Source: Bradyrhizobium sp. 132 (GTDB lineage: Bacteria; Pseudomonadota; Alphaproteobacteria; Rhizobiales; Xanthobacteraceae). Taken from it: DNA of 64,000 bases. The notes under the pieces were generated by a model. The model saw nothing but the letters and a program-made list of their open reading frames with translations, had not been told where the DNA came from and made no database searches. Positions 52,714 through 61,295 of the stretch are shown here, one piece after another. The position numbers were made by a program, and so were the translations under genes. Every line of letters starts with the position of its first letter. Positions within the stretch are counted from its first letter, which is position 1. Location of the stretch: NCBI RefSeq assembly GCF_023074185.1, contig NZ_JADPKY010000173.1:1-64000 (forward strand). The letters run 5' to 3'.

Positions 52714-53154
52714 TCAGCCGACGCTGGTCATCTTCGGCAGATGAATGGCGCGGCCGAGTGCCTGCTCGACCAAATCAAACGTGTCGATCAGCACGCGCAT
52801 GCTGGTGAGCTTGCCCGCCCTGAATTGGGCGAACTGCGCGACCCGCAAGCTGATCGGCTTGCTGGAATCCAGCGCGGTCAGCGAATAGCGCAGCATCGAG
52901 GCCGCGGAATCGACGCCGAGCATGATGCTCTCGCGGTCGAAGCGGCGGACCTGGAAATTGTCAGCGAGCTGGCGGATGACCTCGAGCACGGCGTCCTTGC
53001 CCTGGCGTGCGCCGAGGAACGGAAACATGTCGATCGGGCCGTACAGTGCCCATTCGACGTCCTCGTCGATCAGGGCCCCGATGTCCTCGAAATGCCGGTC
53101 GTTGATCGCGCGGTGTAACGCACGCGAGAAACGCCAGAGACTGTGCTCTGTCAT
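52714..53154 (-). CDS. NTF2-like (SnoaL-type) protein
   Basis: A 146-residue protein from ATG 53154. The NTF2-like cone fold is suggested by the helix-strand order and the segments FEDIGALIDEDVEWAL, MFPFLGARQGKDAVLEVI and IDTFDLVEQALGR. A paralog with the same end motif lies 214 bases upstream. Such proteins may be enzymes or ligand binders; no active-site set is obvious. Confidence 0.8.
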   Translation of the reverse strand: MTEHSLWRFSRALHRAINDRHFEDIGALIDEDVEWALYGPIDMFPFLGARQGKDAVLEVIRQLADNFQVRRFDRESIMLGVDSAASMLRYSLTALDSSKPISLRVAQFAQFRAGKLTSMRVLIDTFDLVEQALGRAIHLPKMTSVG

Positions 53155-53367
53155 TTTGGGCAGTCCTGAAGCTGGCTTGCGAAAAACAAAAACCACCCCA
53201 TGCGCACAGGAAAGATGCCGCGGGGTCGCTCTACTCATTTGTATACGAACAAAATACGCCGTTTCGGCCAAAACGCAATTCACGTTTTCGCAATGCACAA
53301 TTGATCCTGGTTTGCGGGATTTGGAGTAGACCCCGTAGTTTACCGGTCCGGCCGGTCGGAGAGAGAA

Positions 53368-53820
53368 CTACGCCCCGTCCACCCGATCGCCCACGATCAG
53401 CGGGCCGATCTCACGTTCCAGCACCTGCTGCACCAGGTCGAAGGAATCGATGATCTCCCGGATCTGCGCCACCTGGCCGTTGCGGAAAGTGTAGAACACG
53501 GCCATGTCGACCTGAATGATGCGGTCGTTGCTGCGTTTCCTGAAGAACACGCGCAAATAGGCCGCGACCGTGTCGCCTTCGGCGACGATCTGCGGCACCT
53601 CGTAGCGGATATCGGCGTATCGCTCCTGCACGGTGCGCCAGAATTCGCCAAGCTCCTTCTTGCCATGGCAGGGACCCATGTGCGGCAGCACGTCGATCGG
53701 CGCGTGGGTAAGAAAGTCGACGTTGTCGGTGCAGCACGACAGCGCGGCCTGGAGATCGCTGCCGGCGATGGCATCGAGCAGATGCAGCACGCGCTGCCGA
53801 TTGAGCGTCTCGACTGTCAT
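53368..53820 (-). CDS. NTF2-like (SnoaL-type) protein, paralog
   Basis: A 150-residue protein, with ALSCCTDNVDFLTHAP, MGPCHGKKELGEFWRT and IIDSFDLVQQVLER matching the neighbouring NTF2-like protein. The two probably arose by duplication. Both lie on the minus strand but are 214 bases apart, so separate promoters are possible. Function unknown. Confidence 0.8.
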   Translation of the reverse strand: MTVETLNRQRVLHLLDAIAGSDLQAALSCCTDNVDFLTHAPIDVLPHMGPCHGKKELGEFWRTVQERYADIRYEVPQIVAEGDTVAAYLRVFFRKRSNDRIIQVDMAVFYTFRNGQVAQIREIIDSFDLVQQVLEREIGPLIVGDRVDGA

Positions 53821-54057
53821 TCCGCCCGTCCCCCATTGGCCGTGTGGAGTTTGCGCGCAAAGCTAACGCGCGGCCTCGGACACCGGCAATCCGCAACACC
53901 ACTGTTGCAGATGATATGACGCGCAAGCGCAATGCCAGGTTCATGGCTGCAATTAGGGGTTGAGCGGCCTGGCGCCTGCACAAGTTCATACCGCGTTCGG
54001 CTGCATGGCGCGCGAAGCCTTGTACGAACGCACAACACCATGAGGCCTCACGCTTAT

Positions 54058-54083
54058 GGAACCGCGACGCGCCCGCGCTTGTT
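54058..54083 (+). promoter_or_regulatory. Candidate EcfG-type (general stress) promoter
   Basis: GGAAC (54058-54062), 17-base spacer, TGTT (54080-54083), close to the alphaproteobacterial EcfG consensus GGAAC-N16/17-CGTT. It is 35 bases upstream of the small secreted protein at 54118. The first base of the -10 deviates. Confidence 0.35.
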
Positions 54084-54117
54084 GAAAGGCCGACACCGCA
54101 TTCGGAGACATCGATCC

Positions 54118-54360
54118 ATGAAATCCCTCGCCGCCATCGCCGCCGCACTTCTCATGCTGGGAGCGACCTCCGCCGCCAACGCCAAGGGCTGCATCAAGGG
54201 CGCCGTCGTCGGTGGCGTTGCCGGCCATTATGCCGGCCATCACGGCGTCCTCGGCGCTGCCGCCGGTTGCCTCTACGGTCGCCACCACGCGAAAGAGCAG
54301 CAAGAGCAGGACAGGCAGCGGCAACAGCAGAGCCACGTGAACGGGCAGGGGAAGCTGTAG
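54118..54360 (+). CDS. Small secreted Gly/His-rich protein
   Basis: An 80-residue protein. GGAG precedes the ATG, the signal peptide ends near AANAKG, and the mature part has a glycine-zipper-like VVGGVAGHYAGHHG, two cysteines and a Gln/Arg-rich tail. The short His-rich motif could bind metal. A candidate EcfG promoter lies upstream. Function unknown. Confidence 0.68.
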   Translation: MKSLAAIAAALLMLGATSAANAKGCIKGAVVGGVAGHYAGHHGVLGAAAGCLYGRHHAKEQQEQDRQRQQQSHVNGQGKL

Positions 54361-54409
54361 TCCCGTCATTTAGAGACAGCGACCCCGCCGCCGCATCGGC
54401 GGTCCATTC

Positions 54410-54433
54410 CCTCGCCCTGCTTGCGGGGCGAGG
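54410..54433. repeat. Hairpin repeat (family D-like)
   Basis: CCTCGCCC (54410-54417) pairs with GGGCGAGG (54426-54433). It follows the small secreted protein by 50 bases, has no T-run, and resembles the elements at 44751-44870. Confidence 0.5.
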
Positions 54434-54529
54434 CGGAAAGCATCGCCCGCCGAACCCGCGTGACCCGTCTCACATCACGCCTCGGACAGCGCAGCTAACG
54501 TCGTTCCCATGTCATCAGGGAGACGTGCC

Positions 54530-54916
54530 ATGGCGGCCCTCGCCACCGTCAGAAAGTCCAGCCTGCACAACGCGCTCGAAGGCCTCGCGCTGACCGCGAC
54601 GCTGCAGAGCTTCCCGACCTTCGCCGCCGCCGCCTTCCTGCTCAAGCTGGTCGGCAACCACGACCTCGTCGGCGATCCCGGCGTCGCCATCTTCGTCGCC
54701 ATCGCCTCGCTCGCCCATGCACTGCTTGCGGTGACCCTGGGGCCGAGCTTCCCGGCCTTGTTCAAGACCGTCTACGAGCCAAAGTTCTTCGAGGCCCATC
54801 TGTCGCTCGCCGACAAGATCACCGCGTGGCGCACCCAGCCGGTCGCCTCGCTCCAGCTCGTGACCATCGTGCTGCTGCTGTCGGTGATGGCGGTGGTGAC
54901 GGCGAGCGTGGGGTGA
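54530..54916 (+). CDS. Small membrane protein of unknown function, intact paralog
   Basis: A 128-residue protein, GGGAG 7 bases before the ATG at 54530. Three hydrophobic segments (about 18-38, 50-75 and 105-126). The second half (KTVYEPKFFEAHLSLADKI) is highly similar to the next gene. No recognised family. It forms a tandem pair with the truncated paralog 8 bases downstream. Confidence 0.75.
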   Translation: MAALATVRKSSLHNALEGLALTATLQSFPTFAAAAFLLKLVGNHDLVGDPGVAIFVAIASLAHALLAVTLGPSFPALFKTVYEPKFFEAHLSLADKITAWRTQPVASLQLVTIVLLLSVMAVVTASVG

Positions 54917-54923
54917 TCGCATC

Positions 54924-55280
54924 ATGCCCTTCATCACCGCGTCGAAATCCGGCTCGCTCAACTGGCTCGAAGGCTTTGCGCTCACCACAATCCTACAGGG
55001 CTTCCCGATCTTCGCCGCCGCTTCACTGATGGTGAAGCTGCTAGGAGACTACCGCGGCAGCAGCCCCGTGCTCACCATTGCGTTGGCGTCGGTCTTCTAC
55101 AGCATCTTCGCCGTCTCGGTCGGCTCGGTATTCCCGAGGCACTTCAAGAACGGCTATGAAGCGCAGTTCTTCGACGCCAGTCTGTCATTCTCCGAAAAAA
55201 TCGCCCGCTGGCGTGCGACGTCGCTGTAACTCATGGCGTCAGTGCTGCTGCTGTCGCTGCTGGCGACGATCGCGGGGTGA
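54924..55280 (+). pseudogene. Paralog of the preceding membrane protein with an in-frame stop
   Basis: Aligns with the upstream copy throughout (for example KNGYEAQFFDASLSFSEKIA). At 55227-55229 it reads TAA where the paralog has a Gln codon (SLQLVTIVLLLS versus SL*LMASVLLLS). The frame then continues for 16 codons, LMASVLLLSLLATIAG, to a TGA at 55278-55280, so the last membrane helix is lost. The 101-residue product may still be made. Either a recent nonsense mutation (one base change, CAA to TAA) or a sequencing error. Confidence 0.75.
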
Positions 55281-55358
55281 GGGGGCGTTGTCCTCATTCT
55301 AGGGCGCCGGCGAGCCTGGAATCTATAATCACGTGCGGTGCCGGCGGCTCTACGCTCC

Positions 55359-58346
55359 CTACCTCTTCTTCCACCCACCTCTATGCCCCGGCGCCCCTCC
55401 GCTCGATCGCGGCGATGGCCCGAACTCCGGCCCCGACTGCTTTGAGTCCGTCGGCTGGATGATGCGGCTCTCGCCGCCGAACGGCTTTGACGGCGGCGCG
55501 CGGTCCGCGCGATAGGGCAGGGACTCCGGGCCGTGCATCTCGTCGAGATGCGGCTTGTGCACTTTCGAGCCGCTGCCGCCGCTTGCCTTCAGCGCGGAGC
55601 TCACGGTCTTTTTCTTCATGGCGCTGACCGGCAAATTGGCGGCGTCGCCGTATTTCTTCGTGCCCGCATAGGCGCCGGCCTTGCCCTGCACGGTGCGCTG
55701 CTTGACGGTGGGGTCGTCGACCACCGCGAGCTCGGTGGCGCGCAGGCGCTTGACTTCGTCGCGGAGGCGCGCGGCTTCCTCGAAGTTCAGATCGGCGGCG
55801 GCCTCGCGCATCCGTGTTTCCAAATCGCCGAGCACGGCTTCGAAATTGTGGCCGATCGAGATGATGTCGTCGGTCATGTCGTGACCCCCGACCTCGACCA
55901 GCACATGATCGCGCTCGTAGACGCTGTTCATGATGTCGCCGATCGACTTCTTCACGCTCTCCGGCGTGATGCCGTGGGCGGTGTTGTACTCGACCTGTTT
56001 TTCGCGGCGCCGGTTGGTTTCCGCGATCGCGCGTTCCATCGACCCCGTCATCTGGTCGGCGTAGAGGATCACCTTTCCGTCGACGTTGCGCGCGGCGCGG
56101 CCGATGGTTTGAACCAGCGACGTTTCGCTGCGCAAAAAGCCTTCCTTGTCGGCATCCAAAATCGCGACCAGCGCGCATTCGGGAATGTCGAGGCCTTCGC
56201 GGAGCAGGTTGATGCCGACCAGCGCGTCGAACGCGCCGAGACGGAGATCCCTGATGATCTCGATGCGTTCGATGGTGTCGATGTCCGAGTGCATGTAGCG
56301 CACGCGAATGCCCTGCTCGTGCAGATATTCGGTGAGATCCTCCGCCATGCGTTTTGTGAGAACCGTGACCAGCGAGCGATAGCCGGCCAGCGCGGTGGCG
56401 CGGACCTCGCCGACGAGGTCGTCGACCTGGGTGCGGGCGGGGCGGATGTTGACGGGCGGATCGATCAAGCCGGTCGGGCGGATCACCTGCTCGACGAACA
56501 CGCCGCCGCTCTCGTTCAACTCCCAGCCGCTCGGCGTCGCCGACACCGCGACCGTCTGCGGCCGCATCATGTCCCACTCCTCGAAGCGTAGCGGGCGGTT
56601 GTCCATGCACGACGGCAGGCGGAAGCCATATTCGGCGAGCGTTGCCTTGCGGCGGAAGTCGCCGCGGAACATGCCGCCGATCTGCGGCACGGTGACGTGG
56701 CTCTCGTCGGCGAACACCAGTGCGTTGTCGGGGACGTATTCAAACAGCGTCGGCGGCGGCTCGCCGGGCAGGCGCCCGGTGAGATAGCGCGAATAGTTCT
56801 CGATGCCGGCGCAGCTTCCGGTGGCCTCCATCATCTCGATGTCGAAGGTGGTGCGCTGCTCCAGCCGCTGTGCTTCCAGCAGGCGGCCCTGGTCATGAAG
56901 CTGGTCGAGCCGCATCTTCAATTCGGATTTGATCGACTTGATCGCCTGCACCAGCGTCGGGCGCGGCGTCACATAATGCGAATTGGCGTAGATTTTGATG
57001 AATTCGAGCTCGTCCTGCTTGTGGCCGGTGAGCGGGTCGAATTCCTCGATGTTCTCGACGGTGTCGCCAAACAGGTTCACGCGCCAGGCACGGTCCTCAT
57101 AGTGCGCCGGAAAAATGTCGATGACATCGCCGCGCACGCGAAAGGTGCCGCGGGTAAAATCGGCCTGGGTGCGCTTGTATTGGAGGGCGACGAGGTCGGC
57201 GATGAGCTGGCGCTGGTCGATGCGCTCGCCCTTCTTCAGCGCAAACGTCATCGCGGTGTAGGTCTCGACCGAGCCGATACCGTAGATGCAGGACACCGAT
57301 GCAACGATGATGACGTCGTCGCGTTCGAGCAGCGCGCGTGTCGCGGAGTGGCGCATGCGGTCGATCTGCTCGTTGATCGACGAATCCTTCTCGATATAGG
57401 TGTCGGTCCGCGGCACATAGGCCTCGGGCTGGTAGTAGTCGTAATAGCTGACGAAATACTCGACCGCATTGTCGGGGAAGAAGCTCTTGAACTCGCCATA
57501 GAGCTGGGCGGCGAGCGTCTTGTTCGGCGCCAGGATGATGGCGGGCCGTTGGGTCTTCTCGATCACCTGCGCCATGGTGTAGGTCTTGCCCGAGCCGGTG
57601 ACGCCGAGCAGCACCTGGGTGCGGTCGTGGCGCTGGATGCCTTCGACCAGCTCGGCGATCGCGGTCGGCTGGTCGCCGCGCGGCTCGTAGTGGGACTTGA
57701 GCTCGAAGCGCACGCCGCCTTCGGACTTTTCCGGGCGGGGTGGCCGATGCGGCGTCCACACCTGCGTCGACCCGTCGTCCTTGCGGAACTCCGGCCGGCC
57801 ATCGCGGATCAGCGCGTCCAGCGCATCCGCCGTTGCCTTGACGCCAAGCGCCTCCATCTTGCTGCGCGGCGGACGCGCCAGCGCTTCGGCATCGTCCTCT
57901 TCAGTCGGAAGACCAAGCTGACGGGCCAGTTCCGGATCGAGCGTCGGGATCGTGGCCGCGGTTCCGTAATTGGCTTGCGGTGTCTCGTCGAAGCCCGCGT
58001 CGCGCACCCCCGGTGGCTGCGGATTGGGCCGCAGCGGCATCGGCCTGGAATTGGTCCTGGCCGTATCCTGCGGAAACTCTCTCGGGGTCGACGCCCGTGC
58101 CCGATGCGCGGCGGCCTCGCCGCCGGAGCGGCGGTCGCGCGAATTGTCCGGCGGCGGCTGGAGCCCGGTACCCGACCCAAGCCCGGCATCGCCGCGATTG
58201 ATCGCGGGATTGAGCAGCTCGGCCAGCGCCGGCCCGATCGGCTGCACGTCAGGACGTGACGCCTTGGAATTTGGCGCCTTCGAGTTGGGGGCCTTGGCCT
58301 TGGGGGATTTGCCGGATTTATCGGAGGATGCAGGTTTCTTCGCCAT
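55359..58346 (-). CDS. uvrB: Excinuclease ABC subunit B with long extra termini
   Basis: A 995-residue helicase-like subunit of UvrABC; the family norm is about 670. The core starts near residue 212 (GVRFELKSHYEPRGDQP), has Walker A GVTGSGKT near residue 250, the beta-hairpin YYDYYQPEAYVP, DESHV, the SAT-like VSATP, QTIGRAARN, and the UvrC-binding UVR motif (NFEEAARLRDEVKRLR). The first 210 and last 110 residues are Pro/Lys/Ser-rich and probably disordered. UvrC is also in the window. Confidence 0.95.
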   Translation of the reverse strand: MAKKPASSDKSGKSPKAKAPNSKAPNSKASRPDVQPIGPALAELLNPAINRGDAGLGSGTGLQPPPDNSRDRRSGGEAAAHRARASTPREFPQDTARTNSRPMPLRPNPQPPGVRDAGFDETPQANYGTAATIPTLDPELARQLGLPTEEDDAEALARPPRSKMEALGVKATADALDALIRDGRPEFRKDDGSTQVWTPHRPPRPEKSEGGVRFELKSHYEPRGDQPTAIAELVEGIQRHDRTQVLLGVTGSGKTYTMAQVIEKTQRPAIILAPNKTLAAQLYGEFKSFFPDNAVEYFVSYYDYYQPEAYVPRTDTYIEKDSSINEQIDRMRHSATRALLERDDVIIVASVSCIYGIGSVETYTAMTFALKKGERIDQRQLIADLVALQYKRTQADFTRGTFRVRGDVIDIFPAHYEDRAWRVNLFGDTVENIEEFDPLTGHKQDELEFIKIYANSHYVTPRPTLVQAIKSIKSELKMRLDQLHDQGRLLEAQRLEQRTTFDIEMMEATGSCAGIENYSRYLTGRLPGEPPPTLFEYVPDNALVFADESHVTVPQIGGMFRGDFRRKATLAEYGFRLPSCMDNRPLRFEEWDMMRPQTVAVSATPSGWELNESGGVFVEQVIRPTGLIDPPVNIRPARTQVDDLVGEVRATALAGYRSLVTVLTKRMAEDLTEYLHEQGIRVRYMHSDIDTIERIEIIRDLRLGAFDALVGINLLREGLDIPECALVAILDADKEGFLRSETSLVQTIGRAARNVDGKVILYADQMTGSMERAIAETNRRREKQVEYNTAHGITPESVKKSIGDIMNSVYERDHVLVEVGGHDMTDDIISIGHNFEAVLGDLETRMREAAADLNFEEAARLRDEVKRLRATELAVVDDPTVKQRTVQGKAGAYAGTKKYGDAANLPVSAMKKKTVSSALKASGGSGSKVHKPHLDEMHGPESLPYRADRAPPSKPFGGESRIIQPTDSKQSGPEFGPSPRSSGGAPGHRGGWKKR

Positions 58347-58440
58347 GCACCGAATATGGGACGAGTCCGCCTCGCAATAAAGAGCGAATGCCCGTCCTGG
58401 GTCAGCATGCTGACAGCAGGTTGGCAGCAGGCCGGAAAGA

Positions 58441-58668
58441 TTACGCCGCCGGCACCGGCCCCTCGTCCCCGGCTGCCCGGCGCGGTTCGAGGATGTCGAG
58501 ATGGATGCCGCCGCAATCGGTGCAGCGCATGGTCCAATACTCGCATCCGGCGCGGCCGCTGATCACGCGGAGCACCGTGAGATCGCCGTCGCATTCCGGG
58601 CAGCTGGACAACACATTGCGGGCGTAAATCCTCGGCCGCGGCGTGTCTTCGAATTCGATGACTGACAT
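58441..58668 (-). CDS. Small zinc-ribbon protein
   Basis: A 75-residue protein with two CxxC pairs, CPEC (23-26) and CTDC (49-52), about 22 residues apart, a zinc-ribbon arrangement. An Ala/Pro tail follows. No other domain. It could be a small nucleic-acid or protein-binding factor. Upstream of uvrB by 95 bases on the same strand. Confidence 0.72.
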   Translation of the reverse strand: MSVIEFEDTPRPRIYARNVLSSCPECDGDLTVLRVISGRAGCEYWTMRCTDCGGIHLDILEPRRAAGDEGPVPAA

Positions 58669-58725
58669 GAACCGGTCCCCCTTTTACCCTGCGCCGTTCC
58701 TGGGTTCGCTTGCAGTCCCGCTCGC

Positions 58726-58953
58726 TTATTCGTCGTCGCTGTCGTCGGCCCGTCGGCGGAAGCGATCGATGTGATGCTTGGCATCGGCAATCGCGGCGTC
58801 GGGATCGGGCCAGGCGAAGCCGACCTCCATGGCCGGAAACAGCACCCCGTCGATGGCAACCGGGCTGAAATCGGCGCGCCTGATCCGGGCGTGCCACAGC
58901 CCCTTGCCAGCTTCGAAGGATTCGATGTCAAAGCCGTCGTAGATGGTCGTCAT
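58726..58953 (-). CDS. Small acidic protein of unknown function
   Basis: A 75-residue protein from ATG 58953, with GGGGA 6 bases upstream; a TTG four codons earlier is rejected. The sequence IYDGFDIESFEAGKGLWHARI with an FPAMEVGFAWP centre and DAAIADAKHHIDR helix suggests a small alpha/beta domain. Acidic C-terminus DDSDDE. Not recognised. Confidence 0.68.
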   Translation of the reverse strand: MTTIYDGFDIESFEAGKGLWHARIRRADFSPVAIDGVLFPAMEVGFAWPDPDAAIADAKHHIDRFRRRADDSDDE

Positions 58954-59066
58954 TGTAGTCCCCAAAATGTCCCGCTTGAGCGTCTTGTTGAAGGGTCAGG
59001 GGACCACGTTTGCGGATTCCGGGATGTGAAGCCGTTCACAAGCGGCGGGCTTTTTTGGCCGCCAGC

Positions 59067-59984
59067 CTAGTTCCGCGCCGAGCTGCGGCCGGTCCGCCGG
59101 ACGGGACGCGCGGCAGGTTCCGACGCCGCGCGCATGATCCAGCGGCGGAAGGCGGCAAAGTCGCGCTGCTCGGTCTGGAAGCTGCGGTAGAGCAAGTACC
59201 AGCGCATGCCCTTGGGCACCGAGAGGTCGAATGGTGCGACCAGCCGGCCGGCGGCGAGATCGTCGTCGATATAGGGCCGGATGCCCATGGCGATGCCGAG
59301 CCCGTCGGCAGCGGCCTGGAGTGCCTGGCCGTAGAACTGGAACTCCGGACCGCGCGCGTTGATCCTTGTAAGGCCTGAGGCCTTCAGCCAGATCGGCCAA
59401 TCCTCGGGCGAATGCTCGACGCGGATCAGGCTGGGGCCTTTGAGGTCCGCCGGCCGCTTCAGGCTGGAAGCGAGCCGGGGCACGCAGACCGGCGTGAGGT
59501 CGCCGGCAAACAGCGGCTCGGCCACCAGCCCCGGCCAGTCGCCGGTGCCGAGCTTGATGCCGCAGCTCCAGTCCTCGCCGAACGGCACCGACGCGCCGCC
59601 GGTGGTGAAGCGCACCTCGATGTCGGGCTCTTCGTTGCGAAACTCCGACAGGCGCGGGATCAGCCAGCGCATCGCAAAGGTATGGCCGACGCCGATGGTG
59701 AGCACGCGGACGCTCGAGGGTGCCGTCACCTGGGCGGTGAGGCTTGCGAGCGCATCGAAGATCGGCGTCAGCCCGCTCTGATAGGCGCGGCCTGCCTGCG
59801 TGAGGAGCAGCTTGTTGGCCTTGCGCTCGAACAGCGCGACGCCGAGCCGTTCTTCCAGGATGTGCACCATGCGGCTGACCGCGGCGGCCGATACGCTCAG
59901 CTCGAGGCCGGCCGCGGCAAAGCTGCCGGCCCGCGCCGCGGCTTCGAATGCCTTGATGCCGTTGAGAAACAGCAAGCGCCGCAA
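59067..59984 (-). CDS. LysR-family transcriptional regulator, GcvA-like
   Basis: A 305-residue regulator. The start is TTG at 59984, with GAGG 9 bases upstream; no ATG gives a sensible N-terminus and the result, MRRLLFLNGIKAFEAAAR, is the usual GcvA-like opening. The helix-turn-helix (SFAAAGLELSVSAAAVSRMV) is followed by the effector domain. It faces the divergent TSUP permease operon 126 bases away, which it may control. Confidence 0.88.
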   Translation of the reverse strand: MRRLLFLNGIKAFEAAARAGSFAAAGLELSVSAAAVSRMVHILEERLGVALFERKANKLLLTQAGRAYQSGLTPIFDALASLTAQVTAPSSVRVLTIGVGHTFAMRWLIPRLSEFRNEEPDIEVRFTTGGASVPFGEDWSCGIKLGTGDWPGLVAEPLFAGDLTPVCVPRLASSLKRPADLKGPSLIRVEHSPEDWPIWLKASGLTRINARGPEFQFYGQALQAAADGLGIAMGIRPYIDDDLAAGRLVAPFDLSVPKGMRWYLLYRSFQTEQRDFAAFRRWIMRAASEPAARPVRRTGRSSARN

Positions 59985-60110
59985 ATGACCGACCCTCAGG
60001 AAAGCTGATGCCAGGCCAAGATAACTCAGTTTGCGCGCCGGAGGCAAGCGGGGCACGTTCTCCTTCGCTTCTCCTCGCGTGCGGGGAGATGGCCAACAGG
60101 AGATTCTCTC

Positions 60111-60890
60111 GTGACGCTCATCATGATCGCTGCCCTTGGATTGCTGATGGTCGGCACCGCGTTCCTGTCGGGCCTGTTCGGCATGGCGGGCGGGTTGATC
60201 TTGATCGGTGTGCTGCTGGCCTTGATGCCGCTGCCCACCGCGATGGTGCTGCATGCGATCACGCAGATGGCGTCCAATGGCTGGCGCGCGTTTCTCTGGC
60301 GCGCGCATATCCGCTGGCGGCCGGTCGCGAACTATATGGTCGGCGCGGCTGTCGCGCTCGCGGCGTGGTCGATCGCCCGCTATGTGCCGGACAAGCCGGT
60401 CGCGCTGCTGCTGCTCGGCACCACCCCGTTCATGGCGCGGCTGCTGCCCGCAAACGTCAAGCCGGATCCCGACCGTCTCTGGCAAGGCACCGCCTACGGC
60501 ACGATCTGCATGGGCTTGATGCTGATGACCGGCGTATCGGGGCCGCTGCTCGACACCTTCTTCCTCGGCGGCGATTTCGGCCGGCGCGAGAAAGTGGCGA
60601 CCAAAGCGATGTGCCAGCTCGTCAGCCATTTCACCAAGCTGATTTATTTCGGTGGCGTCATCGACCAGGCCGCGACGCTCGATCCGGTGCTCGCCGGGGT
60701 CGCGATCTTGGCATCGATGCTCGGCACCACGCTGGCACGCCGCCTCCTCGAAGCCATGACCGACCAGCAATTCGTGGCCTGGTCGTACAAGCTGATCACC
60801 ACCATCGCCTGCTACTACATCGCCTATGGCGGCTGGCTCCTGCTTCGTACGCCGGTGCTGGCGGCCTTCGACAAGGGAGGTTTGCAATGA
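60111..60890 (+). CDS. TSUP-family (TauE/SafE) membrane permease
   Basis: A 259-residue inner-membrane protein with about eight hydrophobic segments. The TSUP pattern is clear from the N-terminal GLFGMAGGLILIGVLLALMP and the repeat-like GVSGPLLDTFFLGG. Start GTG with AGGAG 8 bases upstream. Family members move sulfite, sulfonates or organic anions; the substrate is not known. It overlaps the next small gene by ATGA and is divergent from a LysR regulator. Confidence 0.88.
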   Translation: MTLIMIAALGLLMVGTAFLSGLFGMAGGLILIGVLLALMPLPTAMVLHAITQMASNGWRAFLWRAHIRWRPVANYMVGAAVALAAWSIARYVPDKPVALLLLGTTPFMARLLPANVKPDPDRLWQGTAYGTICMGLMLMTGVSGPLLDTFFLGGDFGRREKVATKAMCQLVSHFTKLIYFGGVIDQAATLDPVLAGVAILASMLGTTLARRLLEAMTDQQFVAWSYKLITTIACYYIAYGGWLLLRTPVLAAFDKGGLQ

Positions 60891-61117
60891 GCGAGACCGC
60901 CGATCCGCTGGTGCTGGACTTCGTCGAATGGGTCGCGCGCGAGCCGCGCGCCTATGCCGAGGTCATTGCGACCTGGAAGACCTCGTGCCCGCGCCTCACA
61001 ATATGGGAAGACGCCGCCGACCGCGGCTACGTCGCGCGCGAAACGCGACCAGGAATAGGACTGATCATCGCGGTGACGGAAGGTGGCGAGAGGTTGCTGC
61101 GCACGAACGGGCGTTAG
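60887..61117 (+). CDS. 76-residue protein coupled to the TSUP permease
   Basis: ATG at 60887 overlaps the permease stop (ATGA). The sequence (DFVEWVAREPRAYAEVIATW, ending GIGLIIAVTEGGERLL) is helical at the start and may be a small winged-helix-like domain; not recognised. Tight coupling suggests a role with the permease or its regulation. Confidence 0.7.
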   Translation: MSETADPLVLDFVEWVAREPRAYAEVIATWKTSCPRLTIWEDAADRGYVARETRPGIGLIIAVTEGGERLLRTNGR

Positions 61118-61130
61118 CTCTCGCCACATC

Positions 61131-61164
61131 CGTCATTGCGAGCGCAAGCGAAGCAATCCAGAAT
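61131..61164. repeat. Truncated family A repeat
   Basis: Reads GTCATTGCGAGCGCAAGCG then AAGCAATCCAGA, matching the right part of the element at 88-152, but the CCACCGCGGTGG half is missing. A family B element follows 6 bases later. Confidence 0.55.
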
Positions 61165-61170
61165 AGGAGA

Positions 61171-61273
61171 CCCTCACCCTGAGGAGCGCGCACCTTGCGC
61201 GCGTCTCGAAGGGCGAGGCCGAGATCGGCCTTCATCCTTCGAGACGCGCGTTCGCGCTCCTCAGGATGAGGGG
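61171..61273. repeat. Full-length family B palindromic repeat
   Basis: Arms CCCTCACCCTGAGGA (61171-61185) and TCCTCAGGATGAGGG (61259-61273), with inner arms GCGCGTCTCGAAGG and CCTTCGAGACGCGC. It sits between the 76-residue protein and the GST gene and probably forms a long hairpin. Confidence 0.75.
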
Positions 61274-61295
61274 CTGGCAGCTAAGGGCCCTTTCC

